A DNA stretch of 64,000 bases, taken from positions 158,231,895 to 158,295,894 of the forward strand of contig CM067082.1 in assembly GCA_034008185.1 (NCBI GenBank). The letters run 5' to 3'. This DNA comes from Gorsachius magnificus (taxonomy: Eukaryota > Chordata > Aves > Pelecaniformes > Ardeidae). Every line of letters starts with the position of its first letter. Position 1 is the first letter of the stretch. The notes beneath the pieces were generated by a model. The model did not search any database, was not told the DNA's origin, and was given only the letters and a program-made list of their open reading frames with translations. A program made the translations under genes and the position numbers. Of this stretch, positions 35,881 to 49,200 are shown piece by piece.

Positions 35881-38539
35881 CGAGTTTAGACTACTGAAAA
35901 ATCCAAGCGGCTATACATAACGCACGCAACATAAAGCATAGGTCAGATGTGAAGAAAAATTCTCATCCCCAAGAGGCAGCATCACCGTGGCAGCGTTTGG
36001 AACAAGGAAGGCTTGGATCGACACTGCTCTGGCAAAGCAGGGCCACTCCTGCTTCTCTGCGTGCTGCCTCCCGTGGGCAGCCGGCACTCGGCCCGAGATG
36101 GACCTCAAGGACCTCAAGCTGTGCCAACGCTACCCTGCCTGCATCCGCACAGTTCAAGTACCTGGCATTTGATTCCCCACCTTTACCTTAAAGTGCAAAT
36201 ACATCGCCATTTCTGATGCACGCACGTCTCTAGAGACCTGGGCGTCCACAAAGACTTGGGCGTTGCAGTCTAGAAAGAAATAGCCAAGCAGATCTGATCT
36301 TCCTTTAGGGCTGAGTGTCAGGTTTGCACCATCCCTTCCGACCCCTGTTCTATGAGTAACTCGGGAACAAGGCGTATATTCTACTTCTGTGGCAGAAATA
36401 TGCCAGGACTGGCTCTTTGACCAGCCTCACCTTCTAACAGCAATTTTGGTTGTTAGCATTGTACTGGGAACCATTTCTACTAATTGCAAAGAGGAAAACT
36501 TTGTATTTACTTGCTTCACCTGACGTGAAACATCAGCATTCATTAAGAAGGAAACATTAAGCATTCCAAAGCTAATATTTGCTGATTCGTTTTTTGGGGC
36601 TTGGCATATTAAATTCTGAAATCTTTATTGACTTTATGCTACAACAGTGCTCATAAAAATTAAAAGCAGGAACCGTTCCTATTCAGTCATTTTTACAAAC
36701 AAAGATTAGCTAACTCAAACTAAACCCTCTGCTTTTAGGACAAATGTTAAAGGAGAATCCATTCAGAGTATTTCTTTCCTTTTGCGTGACTGCAAGTCCA
36801 AGACAAAGTTTGACTGGAAATCAGCAGAAATCAGGACGTTTCCTTGACATAATACACTGCATTCCCGGTTCACTGCAGGTACAAGAGGCAGATACACAAT
36901 GAAGTTCAGAGATAAGAGCAGAGGAAACAAAAGCCAACAGCAGGCTTGAAAGAGCAAGGTTTGGCTTTTAAAGTCTCTTCATTCCCAAACTAAGTTACAC
37001 ATGAAGCAACTGCTCAGGTGCTCTAGTCATTCCTTCCATTTACAGGAGCATAAAACATTATTATTGCCAGGATTACACAAATTCAGCTCTACACGAGTGT
37101 GATTTCAGTCAAGATGCTTTCCCCCCCACGCACACACACATCCAATTCCAACGTTTCATGCAGCTGCAGCGCTTCCCGTGGTAACTACTCCCAGGGGCTG
37201 GCTGGGGGGGCGTAGGTCCGGGAAGGGCACCCTGCACCGAGGTTACCCATCCACGCCTCAAGAAACAGGTTTTTCTGTGCAGCCTCGACAGACGTTTCAT
37301 ATGAGATGCAACACATACTTGTCACAAACTGGCAATTCAGTGCTGCGGCAGTGCTGCAGACAGACAATAGAATTTGGATTATAACAAATTCACAACATCT
37401 GGATAGCTGCAGAAGAGCAGATTAATCCACCTCATAAAACCAGAATTTTTTCCCCCCATTCTTGTGTTACACAGAGAAGAAAAGGCAATTGCCGAAACAC
37501 CCCAATTGCCATGGTCTAAAAGGTAATTTGGTGCAGATTACATTGCATACGGGACTAAGCACACTTCACAATCAGGGTGCCACAGGCAACACATACAATA
37601 GTGGGTGAGAAAGTCCTGAACCAAAATCCTGAAAATCTTGATAGCCTGCGACTAGTCAATGTAGTAGCACAAGCCAGGCGAAGGCGAGACACCAGAGCCA
37701 GGGTCCTGCAGTGCTGCCCAGCGTCCCTCGCCCTCCAGCCCACAGGAGCTGCTCTGCTAACTCCTCCAGGGAGCCTGGCTGTTACCACAGGGCTTCTCAG
37801 CTGGAATTCTGTTTCCCTCTGAAGCCCCTTTCCTCACCCACACGCAGGAAGGGAAATAGGACTAAAAACTGCAATTTTTTTCTGACACCATGTTATACAC
37901 CACATCTTTGTACTTTTTTGGGTGTACTGCATCCTCTGCCGCACACAGACTTACCAATGAGGTTCTCAAGTAGCCAAAAACTCTTCTCGCACATAATGCT
38001 ACAATTCCAGGAGAGCTTCTACCACCTCATCAAGAGAAAGCACAATCACTTTTTGCTATTCATTCACAACGCAAGACAGGCAGAACCATATTAAATGCCC
38101 CCCACACTTGCAGAGCCCCAAGGCCACCTTTTTTCAAGCTGATCCTTACCCAGATTAGAAAGTGTTATGTTACACATCAGTCATAATATACTCCACACTG
38201 ACCATTGTCCCAAGACAAAGCAACTTTTCAACTGAAATTAAGCACCAGCATCAGTGCTTATCAGCACTGCATCGTGCCACCTGCTCCCAGCCTTCCTTGC
38301 CGTCCCCTCAGCGCACGCCGGCGCAGCAGCTCTTCATCCAAACCCCTCCCAAAAACCAGTTCTGGCTCGCCAGAACTTCTAGCTCGCTGACAGTAGGTCA
38401 GGCCCTTCCGTTTCCCACCTGTCCGGGAGCTGAACAGATGATTCGCTTTCTACTTCCAAAGGTTTCCAGTGATGAGGAGCTTGCGGTGGCCAGCTCTGCA
38501 CCAGGTAACACAGCTGCACCAAGGCCAAACCCAGACAAC

Positions 38540-38760
38540 TTCATGGACAGCGCAGCACGGCGGAGGTTGGCAGGGACCCCTGGAGATCACCCAGGGTAAG
38601 CTGGGGCAGGTCAGGCAGGGCCGTGCCCACTCAGATTCCGAGTACCTTCACCCATGGAGACTCCACAGCCTCTCTGCAACTGGTTCCAGTGTTTGACCAC
38701 AGTAAAAGAGCAGATGCCAAGGCGTTCTCCAGAGGTTAGTCCCCCAGCATATTGTACAAA
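38540..38760 (-). mobile_element. Old CR1 LINE 3' fragment
   Basis: Plus-strand landmarks GGAGGTTGGCAGGGACCCCT, GGAGATCACCCAGGG, then GACTCCACAGCCTCTCTGCA and TTCCAGTGTTTGACCAC mark the CR1 3' UTR in reverse orientation. It is separated by about 85 bp from the next CR1. Confidence 0.75.
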
Positions 38761-38845
38761 GCCTCTGCACAGGAAGACTTGCGCTGCCACTTCACACACA
38801 CATCTCATCAGTCTTAATGTGAGACACTTGGTAGCCCACTATATT

Positions 38846-39215
38846 ATAGAATCATAGAATTGTTTAGGTTGGGAAAGCCCTTTAAGATCATCAAGCCCAA
38901 CTGTTCCCCTACCCCTGCCATCCCACCCCCAAACCCCGGCCCTCAGCACCGCCTCTGCCCGGCTGTTAAATCCCCCCAGGGCTGGGGACTCGACCCCTTC
39001 CCTGGGCAGCCCCTTCCAGCCCCTGACAGCCCTTTGGGGAAGGAATTGTTCCCCAGGGCCAACCTCACCCTGCCCGGGCACAACTTGAGGCCCTATTGCC
39101 TATTACCTGGGAGCAGAGACCAACACCCACCACACTACAGCCTCCTGTCAGGCAGTTGTAGAGGGCGATAAGGTCTCCTTCTCAGCCTCCTTTTCTCCAG
39201 GCGAAATATGGTTCT
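38846..39215 (-). mobile_element. CR1 LINE, 5'-truncated
   Basis: An ATAGAATCATAGAATTG tail and the young-subfamily 3' UTR (to about 39090) run into a more diverged 5' part (GGCAGTTGTAGAGGGCGATA, TCTCAGCCTCCTTTTCTCC). Truncated near 39215. Confidence 0.88.
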
Positions 39216-42068
39216 ACAAGCCTCACTAAGGCTTAAGAAATACTGTGTAAGATCTCTACGTACAGATGGCAGCCTTCTCATCCCTACCTGTACCCGCACA
39301 CCAGGTTTGCAACACTTGGACATGGAACCAGCACAGCTTCTTAACCCTCCTTACTAAACGAGTGTATGGCCAAGACAGTCCAGACTAAGCTAACACCAAA
39401 GTGTGCCTCAAATGCAAGAAGAAAGAGGTGGGTATTCCACGGTATTATAGATGTTGGAATGGTTATACTTTCTTGGAAAACTACTGTTGCTGTAGTTTGC
39501 TGGCTCTACTGCATTAGAAAAACCAAGACTGACCAGCAAAGGAAGAAATGTAGAATTTCTTCTTGCAGGAAAAATAAACTAACAGAAGTTGACTGATACT
39601 CCTTTTCCCAAGACAAAAGCTTTTATCTCACTTAACAATAGCTACATGTTCCAAATTCTTTACATTTCTGCCCGAAAGCATCTTCCAGCCTTCACAGAAG
39701 GCGTCCCTTTAGCACTGACATGCAGGAAAATGCAGCGCTCTCATATGTCTGAGCTGCTGCTATCTACAACACGAGCCCAGTGGCTTAGAGGCAAAGTCAT
39801 CCTATGCATGAAAACTTTTCCCTTTATAATAAACAGTAACCTCTTTTATTAAATTAAATTCAACATTGCAGTTTTCCATAAAACATTCTCGAATCAGGCC
39901 TTAGTGTTAAGTAGTCATAAAAACATTATTGAGCTAGTGAAGAGTGGGAAAAAAATTATACATATAAAAAGATCACTGTTCTGTAGTAATTTTTGCACTT
40001 CAATACGTAAAATTATTTGTTCCATGTTGTTGCCTATAGCAAAATCCTACACCTAAACTTTCAACATGACTTTTAACCTAGCATTTTCCATTTAAAACAC
40101 AGAGCTTGGTAAAGTAGGAATGGATCCGACACGTCCCTTCTGTCCCCCCATACCCCGACCACCAGCTGCGGCATCCCCACAGGGACCTAACATTTCAAAG
40201 TCATGACCCGTCTCTCCGACGTACCTGTCCTTTACAAGGGGAACAGCAAACCACATCACACACGCAGACGCAGAATTTCAGAAGCTTTCCTGCCAAGGTT
40301 GCGTATCTGGGGAAGGAAAGGGGAGGAATGAAGGGGAAAGGAGAAAAGAGTTTATTAAAAATTGGGATTTCTAAAGGTCACTCAGTCGCTCTCTGCTGTT
40401 GCCAGGAGAGCAGATCAATTTGACTGCTGTTCTCTCGGCACCCGAGGGCAAGGCGGGCGTACGGACCATTAGCAATAATTCACCCTCCCGCTGCTGCAGT
40501 CATTTTGCCGCGTATCCATCAATCCAAGGCAGGCTCCCCAGAGACAGCAGAATCAGCGGAGCAACCTTCTGCCGTCCCAAGTTACCACGAAACAAGTGGA
40601 GACAGCAAGGACTGATGCTGCTAGGCACACAATTAGCCAGACTACTTCAAAATTCTACTGTCAAATGAGAAAAATTTTGATTTGGGCTCCAGTTAAGATC
40701 TTGAGCCACAGAGCAGAGGGTCCACGGAGGGCAATACCTCTCTCATACCTCCATGCCACCTCCTTCACACGGCAGCACTTCTACAGCCTACAGGGACACA
40801 TTCACACACACTTGGCTGCAGGTATTTCGTGCATTCCTGGGCTACACCCAGGACACACAAAGCAGAAAATCAAGAGTGACCACCAATATAGAGTCCACTG
40901 TCTGATTTAGAGTCTCCACTCAACCTGCAAACGTTTTGCTGACCTCTTTTCAGCCCTTGCTAGAGCTGCGATTTCACGGCAATGCCGGAAACTCAGCACC
41001 ACACACACCCCCAAAAAACAAGTGAAATCAAAGAGTTTCCCTGCAGAGGCAGAGAACAGCCAGATGTTAGATCACTCCCACACCAGCAAAGAAAAAACTG
41101 AGTTTCTTTGTTGGGACTGCAGAGGTGCTTCATATCCTTGAGATGCTTGAAGCTATCATCGCTGTGGTCCCCTCAGCGAAACGACGGGTGTCGGCTGCTG
41201 CAGGAGCTCTCGCATCCCAGCATCAAGAAAAAGGAGAAGGGGAAGGAAGAGAGGAATGGACCTTGGGAACCCAATTCCCCCACTCTTCAGCCAGGCATGA
41301 ATTCTCCTCCAGTGAGGGCCAGGGATGAATCATTCTTCCGAAGACTTCAGAGGTGGGAAAACAAGAAACATGTTCAGGACACCAACCTCCCTTCCCAGAA
41401 ACACTACACAATCAGCTCTAACACCAAGTTCCTATTCTCCACTTGCATTCCCAGGAGAAGAATAACGGGCTTTGTGCTGTGAAAGGACACAGAGGTCATG
41501 GGCAACAGAATACTTCCTATGGGAAAATCATGACCAGGGCGCTAACCTCCCAGAGGCTGGTGTCTGGAACGGGTTAATCCTGACACCGCTCTTTTGGAAA
41601 CAAGGCTCCAGAACAGCCTGTACGTTCTCAGTCAAGTATTCTTCATAGAAACGTACTTTTCATATTCAAAAAGTAGGAACTCTTCAATAAATTAAATCGC
41701 AGGCTGCATTCCCTCCGTTCCAGCTAGATGGCCAAAACTATTTAAAGTCTGAACCGAGTTTTTGAACCAGATTTCAAGATGTGCATCTAGCCCAGGATAA
41801 CCAGGCACACATGCCCTCAGCGCAACTCTCACCTTCCTCTGGTCAGTTGTGGTCAGAAACAAGCTGGTTTTGACAGGAGCAGAACCTCCCAGTTCTCGAC
41901 AGTACAATATAAGAGTACAATATTACATTGCGAGGATCAAACACCGCCAGCGTACCCTTCCCTTCTCATTTCTCCTTCTCTGAAGACACCTCAAAGCTCT
42001 TCGCACCAGTCTAACATTTCGACTGTGTGCTCTGAACTTGCTTGGCAACTCATTTCCCTCAGCCAACT

Positions 42069-42088
42069 AAAAAAAAAAAAAAAAAAAA
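42069..42088. repeat. A homopolymer
   Basis: A run of about 20 A. Confidence 0.8.
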
Positions 42089-44479
42089 TATAAACAAACC
42101 ACCAAAACCAAATAAAAGCATGCTTGCCAGGAACTTAAGAGGTTTAAAGATGAAGGAGTTACTCTTGATACAAAATTCTACACAAGTTCACAGTAGCCAT
42201 TCACTTCCTTCTCAGCTTTTTGCCCATTTTCCTCCCTCTACAATATTCATTTATGTTTTGAGAGTTTAAAAATCGAGATGTCCTCTGAAACAGATGCCAT
42301 TTTACAAGCGGTATTACACTCCTTTTACAAGTTTTAACCACATTTGAAATGCTTGAGTAGCAACAAGGACAGAGGAATACTGCAGCAAAGATTCAAAAAA
42401 GAACGCACCAAAATAATCTTAACATCCCAGATGATACGTTATCTGCTATCAAAGAAGGGACTGACGTTGAAACCAAGTTTCCAAACCTATTTTCAGGACA
42501 TCTTTTGGACTTTCATGCCACAAGAGAACCACCTCAGCTAAACTCCTGCTTCAGAATAGCAATTCATTGAATTAACTTCTATTAAATGTTCTTCCTTGCT
42601 TCCTAAAATACTTCCAGCAGCATTAGACAGCAACTTATTGGCGTAGATTAAATGATAGGCTGTTCCACATGAAGAACCATAAAACACAGAAATTTGGGAT
42701 ATGTAACAAAAATAGAAAGTATCCCAATTTAGAAGAATCCTACAACTTCGAAGTCTACTCTTCTTTTTGCTTCCAGCCAAAGGAAGCTTACTGGCTTATG
42801 CAGTGTATCGACAGTTTACCAAACACAGGAAAACATTTCCCAATCTCTTCTTCCTGACCACAGAGTTCTTGCCCAGCCTAGTTCTTGTTAGCCATGATCT
42901 GGTCTCCGCTGTCAATTTACTACACAGAAACATGATCATACGAGACAGCTTCTCCCTTACCAATATGGGTTGAGCCTGTTTTAGCAGCACTTACTACAAT
43001 TTGAGAAATATTAGTAGTATGTACCTCACGCAGGGCAAGTGATGGAGATAATGCAATGGAGAACCTGCAAAATTAGTTAGGACAAGGTTTAATCTAGAGA
43101 AGAAAAGATGCAGGATATACACCATAGAGAGAATCCCCAAAATCAGCTTCCGGTTTTGGCACTAAGCTGCTGAGCAGATTTTGGACAAAAGGCTTGTCCC
43201 CTCTAGACTCGCTAGTCTGCAACAGGAAAGTAAATGATACTGATTCCATTCAAAAATACTGTGAAATATCAAGCTAAGAATCACAGTCCAAAAGCTGCTA
43301 CTGTAAATATTATGAAGATACGCATCAAACTCTTATTACTTTCTTCACTGTCACCAGAACGTGCTTTTCTAACGAGCAGGCCAAGACGCATGTCAATTCT
43401 CAGCCACGTAAAGTCTGTAAGCCCTCCAGAAAGCAGTCACTTTACCTGTCAGTGAACTGCGCAGAGGATTTCTAGCTAAAGTGGATTTTTTTTCCCACAA
43501 CACCAACATATCACCTGCAACCAAATTTTAAAAATGCAACGACCACGTTATATTTCTTCCAGGATTTAGGCAATTTGAGTACTAAACTCTTGCTCTAATG
43601 AGATAAGAAGGCAAGAGAGACAAATCAGATTGCAGTGTTTGGCTTTTAATTTAATTCTTTAACTTTTTACTACAGAAAATAGACATTTACTTAGATAAAT
43701 AGAGTCCACAGTTATAATGCTCTACTTAAAAACTACCAGGAGCTTTGGAAAGGATATGAACTCTCAAGCGCCATGCAATATGCAAATATTAGGATGTCTT
43801 TCAAAAAAGTCTTTAAATGCCTCGTCAACCTCGTCCACCATCTCTCAGCAAAGACCACACTGAACTGTAAAGTGCCAATTCCTTCATTTTATCAAGGAAT
43901 TTATTGAGTTCAGAACTCGCCAGCCAACGCATTTTTCACTGAACTTCTCCATCAATAAGATCAACACCAATTCATTATTATTCAGTCCGCTAAAGGTTCT
44001 TCCAACGTTATCTCTGCTGTACGGTTGGTCCTGTAGCTAGCTCCTTGTCAGCCAAGCTCTGCTCAGGTGCTGTGGCTTTGGTATGCTTCTCCTTGTTGAT
44101 GTCGCCATGGCAGGGCACACAGAACCAGGCGTAAGGCCTTAAAAGGCTCAACAGAAATAAAAAAGAACAAAGATTTGAGCTATCATCTGGTTCGCCAGCA
44201 TGAGGTCTGATTTCCTTCATGTGCGGCACCACCTCAACGGGATCAGACCTAAGCAGTGCTTGAACTAACTCTGTATTTAAAACTGTCAACAAGCAAAGCA
44301 CAGAGAAGCAGGTTTGGACAGTGGCTCTGCTTTTACAAGAAAACCTCATTTGACAACCAAAGTTACATCTTTCCAGGAATAACAGAGTCCCAAATAAAAA
44401 CCCACTGCTTTGCATAACAGCAAAGGGGAGAAAAAAGAAAAGGCAGGGGGAGCAGACTACATAAAAGAGTGTGTTTAAG

Positions 44480-46290
44480 AAAAACTTAAGTGGAATTAGA
44501 AGAGCAAAATGTTTGGAAGTGACAGAGGCTACTTAGAGACACTACATGGGAAGCTCAGAAGGAATGCCTATGACGTATCAAAAAATTCAGTGAAGGGTTG
44601 AAGGTGTGTCCAAATGAGGAAAATAAGGAGAGAGGTTCTTGCACTCTATGTATGAGAACGTTATAGAGCAGGTCAAAAAGGAGTCCGAGGAACTGCTGGG
44701 AAGAGGCATAAGAACTAAAAATAAATGCTAAATTCAGGATAACTAAAATAAATGCTAATTCAGATACCATGAAACAAGATAAAACTCTCAAAATTTGAAT
44801 CAATCTTCACAGAGGAGAAGTTACAGGGGGGAGGAAGCTTCCCTGCCAAAATCCTCTGAGGAGGGACATCAGGCTCTGTCACAGCCTGGTGTGTCAGCGA
44901 AGGGGTTACAGAACGTGACGTTACGCCGGCCAGGATGCGGGACCAGAGGGTATTATTGCAGAAGACCCAGAGGAACTCCAACACCAAACAGCTGGAGTAA
45001 CACATAACCTTTTCTCCCAGCATGGCTGCTGAAAGGTGGGAAGTATTCCGACTTTTACTAGGGAATACCTGGGAAACCACAGATTGCTACAGCAGACAGT
45101 AAAAGAAATTGGTAGAAAACAGCAAGCAACAGTTTGATGGAAGGAGAGTTACCAAGCATTGTGGAAGAGTCAGCTTCACAAATCTGTCAGACTGACTTGT
45201 TCAGAGGAATAAACGAGCACGTAGAGCAGAGCACCAATTTCGAAAGTTTACCTTGACTGCTAAAATGCATTCAACAAAACTCCTTACTGGGGACTTCTGA
45301 AAAACTGAGCTGTCACGTGATAAAGGGGGAGGGCCTTCATATGGACAGAAATTGTAAGAGAGGTTAAAAAAGGATCTTAACAGATACCTGATTCTTTTAA
45401 TGGAGGGAAGTAATTGGACAGTCCCACAGGGAACTCTGCTGTTTGACATATTCACAATCTCCCTGGAAAAAAGGTGCAACGTTGACATAAATAACACTTT
45501 CAGTTGTCTGTTATTCACGGTGGCAAAGATCAGACCAACTGAAGAGTTGGCAGAAATAACTCCACACCAAGCAACCAGGCAACAAAATGAGAGATTAAGT
45601 TCAATGCCAACGAACGGTACATGATGCATACAGGGAACATAATGTCACATACAGGAATGCATTCTTGACTGGCTATCGCCACTCATGAACAAGATCCTGG
45701 GCTCCTAATCATTAATTCTCTGAAAATGTGAACTCGATGCAGTCAAAAAAAGCAAACTGTATGTTAGGAATTGTTAATAATGGTCTGGAGAACCCATAGA
45801 AATCTTTACATTAATATGTAAACCTGTGCTATGCACACACCAAGCGCTCTATACAGTTCTGGTCATTCTTCCGCTTCCTCCTCATCTCAAAAAGGACACG
45901 CAGGAGGAACTAGGAAAGGTACAGAGTTCAACAAGGATGATCAAAGATATGGAGCAGCTTCCATAAAACAAAAAAGCATTGGAACACTTTTTGATCTGAA
46001 GATTTTATCAGCAAATGGATACAAAAAGCAAAGGTGACCTGAGGAAACCAAAGAGGGGAGGGCTGCCTCTTTCAGTACAGGAATAATTCAGCATCAAACG
46101 AAACTACAAAGCAGCAGCTCAAAATAAACACACAGTTAAGCTGTGGAAATCTTTACCCCAGGACATTGTCTACGTCACGTGGTTTAAAAAAGCAAGCGGA
46201 CAAATCTTTGGAAGAGCGAGCCGTGAAGCACTACTCAGCGCAAAGCCAAGGCATTCCTCTGGCTTGAGAAGCCACGAGCCACTTCTCCCA
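44480..46290 (+). mobile_element. Ancient CR1 relic, plus strand
   Basis: Very diverged sequence keeping CR1 order: AAATGCATTCAACAAAACTC at about 45261, GGACAGTCCCACAGGGAACT at about 45417 (the GVPQGT region of RT), TACAGTTCTGGTCATTCTTC at about 45852, ACAAGGATGATCAAAGATAT, then TTACCCCAGGACATTGTCTA. No intact frame. Bounds approximate. Confidence 0.55.
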
Positions 46291-49200
46291 AACACGGTGC
46301 CGGCTGCCAGCATCCAATGTATTTGCCTCATTTGTACACTCTTCCCCTGTACTAAATACTGTCCACGCTCAGAAACCAGGTACTAAACCGGCCATCGGTC
46401 CGACCCAGCAGCTCTCCTTATGCAATGCATCTCACGTGATCGCTTTTGGAATAATCCGCTCCTTTTTGTTTATGTAGCTGCTTTACAACAAATGGCTAGG
46501 GAATCACTTTCTCCTAAAAATATCAAAAGACTGATGCAACATCCACATGTGATTACGTATCAGAGCTTTACCGTTAAATCCAGCCATAGCAAATCCACCT
46601 TTCACTTCAACGAGAGCGTGCTGGCCTGTTGCAGCATCCCCCAACTCAGTGGCCAGGCACAAACGCTGCAGAATTCCATCAACTTTTCACTCCCTGGCTG
46701 CTCGGGAAGTTCCTGACTCCAGCTGTAGAAAAATAAACTCCAGGATACAAACAGTAACCAACAAGGAGCATCTTTTATCCTTTTTAGGATATGCCTTGTC
46801 TGTATGAAGGCACTGAGCAGGCATCTTAAACCCATATTTTAAAGTTTCTGAAGTATGGAGAAAATTCATTTCCACAACAATAATACGGACTCCAAGTGTT
46901 AATCAGGTGTTATTTCCCTTCTTGCAGGTCTTAATTAAGCTCCATCGCTGTAATATAAAGTAGCTGTGCCTACATTTGCGCTTCCTCCCAAACACGATGT
47001 CATTGCTTGGCTTTCTGTAACAATCACTGCAGCTCTTTAAGCAAGACTTCTGAGAGCAGTATGCAAACAGCTCACCCAGCACGGCTGCAATACGCTTGAC
47101 TTCCTACCACGGCTACTGCTTCTACTAATGCCATTTTCTAAACCTCTCTGCACGATCAAATTTAACATCTTAGCCCACGCTTCTTGTTTGTGATAGGAAA
47201 TACACAGCATACTTTTGGATGTCATTCATGAAGTGGTAACTTTGTCAGATCTATCCTCGGTGTCATTTCTGAAAAGTTTCCAAGTACTACATATATTACG
47301 GACTAGCAATAGCAAGTCAAAACCTCCCAAAAGCAGGCCTCCCACCCCACTGAACCATGCAAACTGCAAAAAACCAAGATAAAACAGTTGAGCACAGCCA
47401 TGACAGCTTTCTGCAAGGCCAGATGCATGCTTCTGCACCGAGGAACATCACCTTTTTCACGTGCCTCATGCCTCGTTCTGGCCACAGCGAAAGGCACCAA
47501 CTACAAGGCAGGCTGCCCTTCGCCTGCTCCCATTATTCTGCCCTCACCCAGCCATGGTCAGAGACCCACAGCCCAGGCAGCAAGAGAACAAACCTCGTTA
47601 GCAATTACAGCTCACACATGAGAGGAGACAGTGCTAATACAGGACTTTGAGGGCTCTAACTCATGCACCACACTCAGAGCACCATGAGCTACACCCAGAT
47701 GATTCCCATCAGACATTTATCCAACTTGCTCCTAAGAATTTAGTTGGAGACTCTACAGCCACCCCAAGCAACATACTTTAGCACTAACCTTTAGGTTTAT
47801 ATATTTTTTTAATGTTTTCTCTGTGTCCCTCCCCACTATTTAAACCCATACGTCTGTGCTGTTCTCAGCGAGCACAGGGGACAGGACAGCCTCAGCAGCA
47901 ACACTTGTAAGAAGTAAATTCCTTGAGTCTCCCCTCAGTCTTTTTGGGGCAAGCAGCTTTCCCCGATGATGCTTTCCAGAGCTCCCCACTTAGTTCACGT
48001 TACTTTTCCAGTGTCGTACCAAAACCAGGTCATGGGGTGTCCCAGTGAAGCTTTACCAGCACTGGGTGGAACAGAAGGATTACATCACAACCTGTGACGT
48101 ATTTTACCATTTATATACACAAAAAAGATTTTTGCCTCCCCTCCTTTCCCCACAGGAGATCACCGGTCACCAGTGCAGGTAAAAAGGTTCCTTTAGTTCT
48201 GGGTTATACCTAATCAATTATTCTAATGCCTGCAGCTGATTATTTTTGCTTGAATACAAAACCTTACCACTGTCCTTATTGACCCACAGCCTATGTTTCA
48301 GGCAATATTTAAGTCATCAAATCCATTTCTCAATTTTTTTTTTTTAGACCTGACGTCTTATCCTAGAAAGAAGTAAACTTGCTTTGCCGAGGAAATACCC
48401 CCAGCAAACCAGCACTGGCTGTTCCATGCTCCTTGTAATCTTTCAGGCGCTTACAAATCATTTGACTACTTGCTGCAGGATTTTAAGATGACTACTACTC
48501 TCCATTCTCTTTTTCCCACTCCTTCACCCACACAAACTGCTTGCTCTTCTCCAGTCTTTCAAAACACCCCTTATTTTCCATCTCTCTACTAAAGCTTTTA
48601 AGGGTTTGGGGTGTTTTTTTTTTAGACTGTACTTTAAGTGATGAAAATATCTCACTTAGATGACTGCTTGCAAACCTGCTCTTTCTTTCTTCTAGTCTGT
48701 CACTGGCGGTAGCTGCTCGCCAGCTGACTTTGGTCTTCAGTAAGAACCGACAGCAAAAGATATTGAACACCTCAGTTTCGGTGACACCAGACAGTAAGTT
48801 TTCCTCTCTGTTCTTTCCTCTGTCAGCTCCTTTCTATTAAGACAGTCACAGAATAATTTCTGTATCCCTTGATGGACTCTGCTAGTTGGGTTTGACTTCC
48901 ATCTTAATTCTTCTTACACGGTCCTGCCACTCTCCAAATGAAAAACGGAAGCACCTCAGGGTTTGAGTAACGCCCATGTTGCAGGAGTGATGAAAACAAC
49001 GTTTGCAATTAGTCCCTTAAGTATAAGAATGCGATTTCTACGCAGCACTGTTTTGGTTTTTTTTAAACACAAAGTTCACGTAACTGGGAAGTACCTATAG
49101 CAGTCATTTATTACCACAACACACCCACTGGAGATTCACTCTTTTTTCTCAACAGTTCTCCAGCTGCAATTACTCATTTACCTCACCACATAAGTACCTG

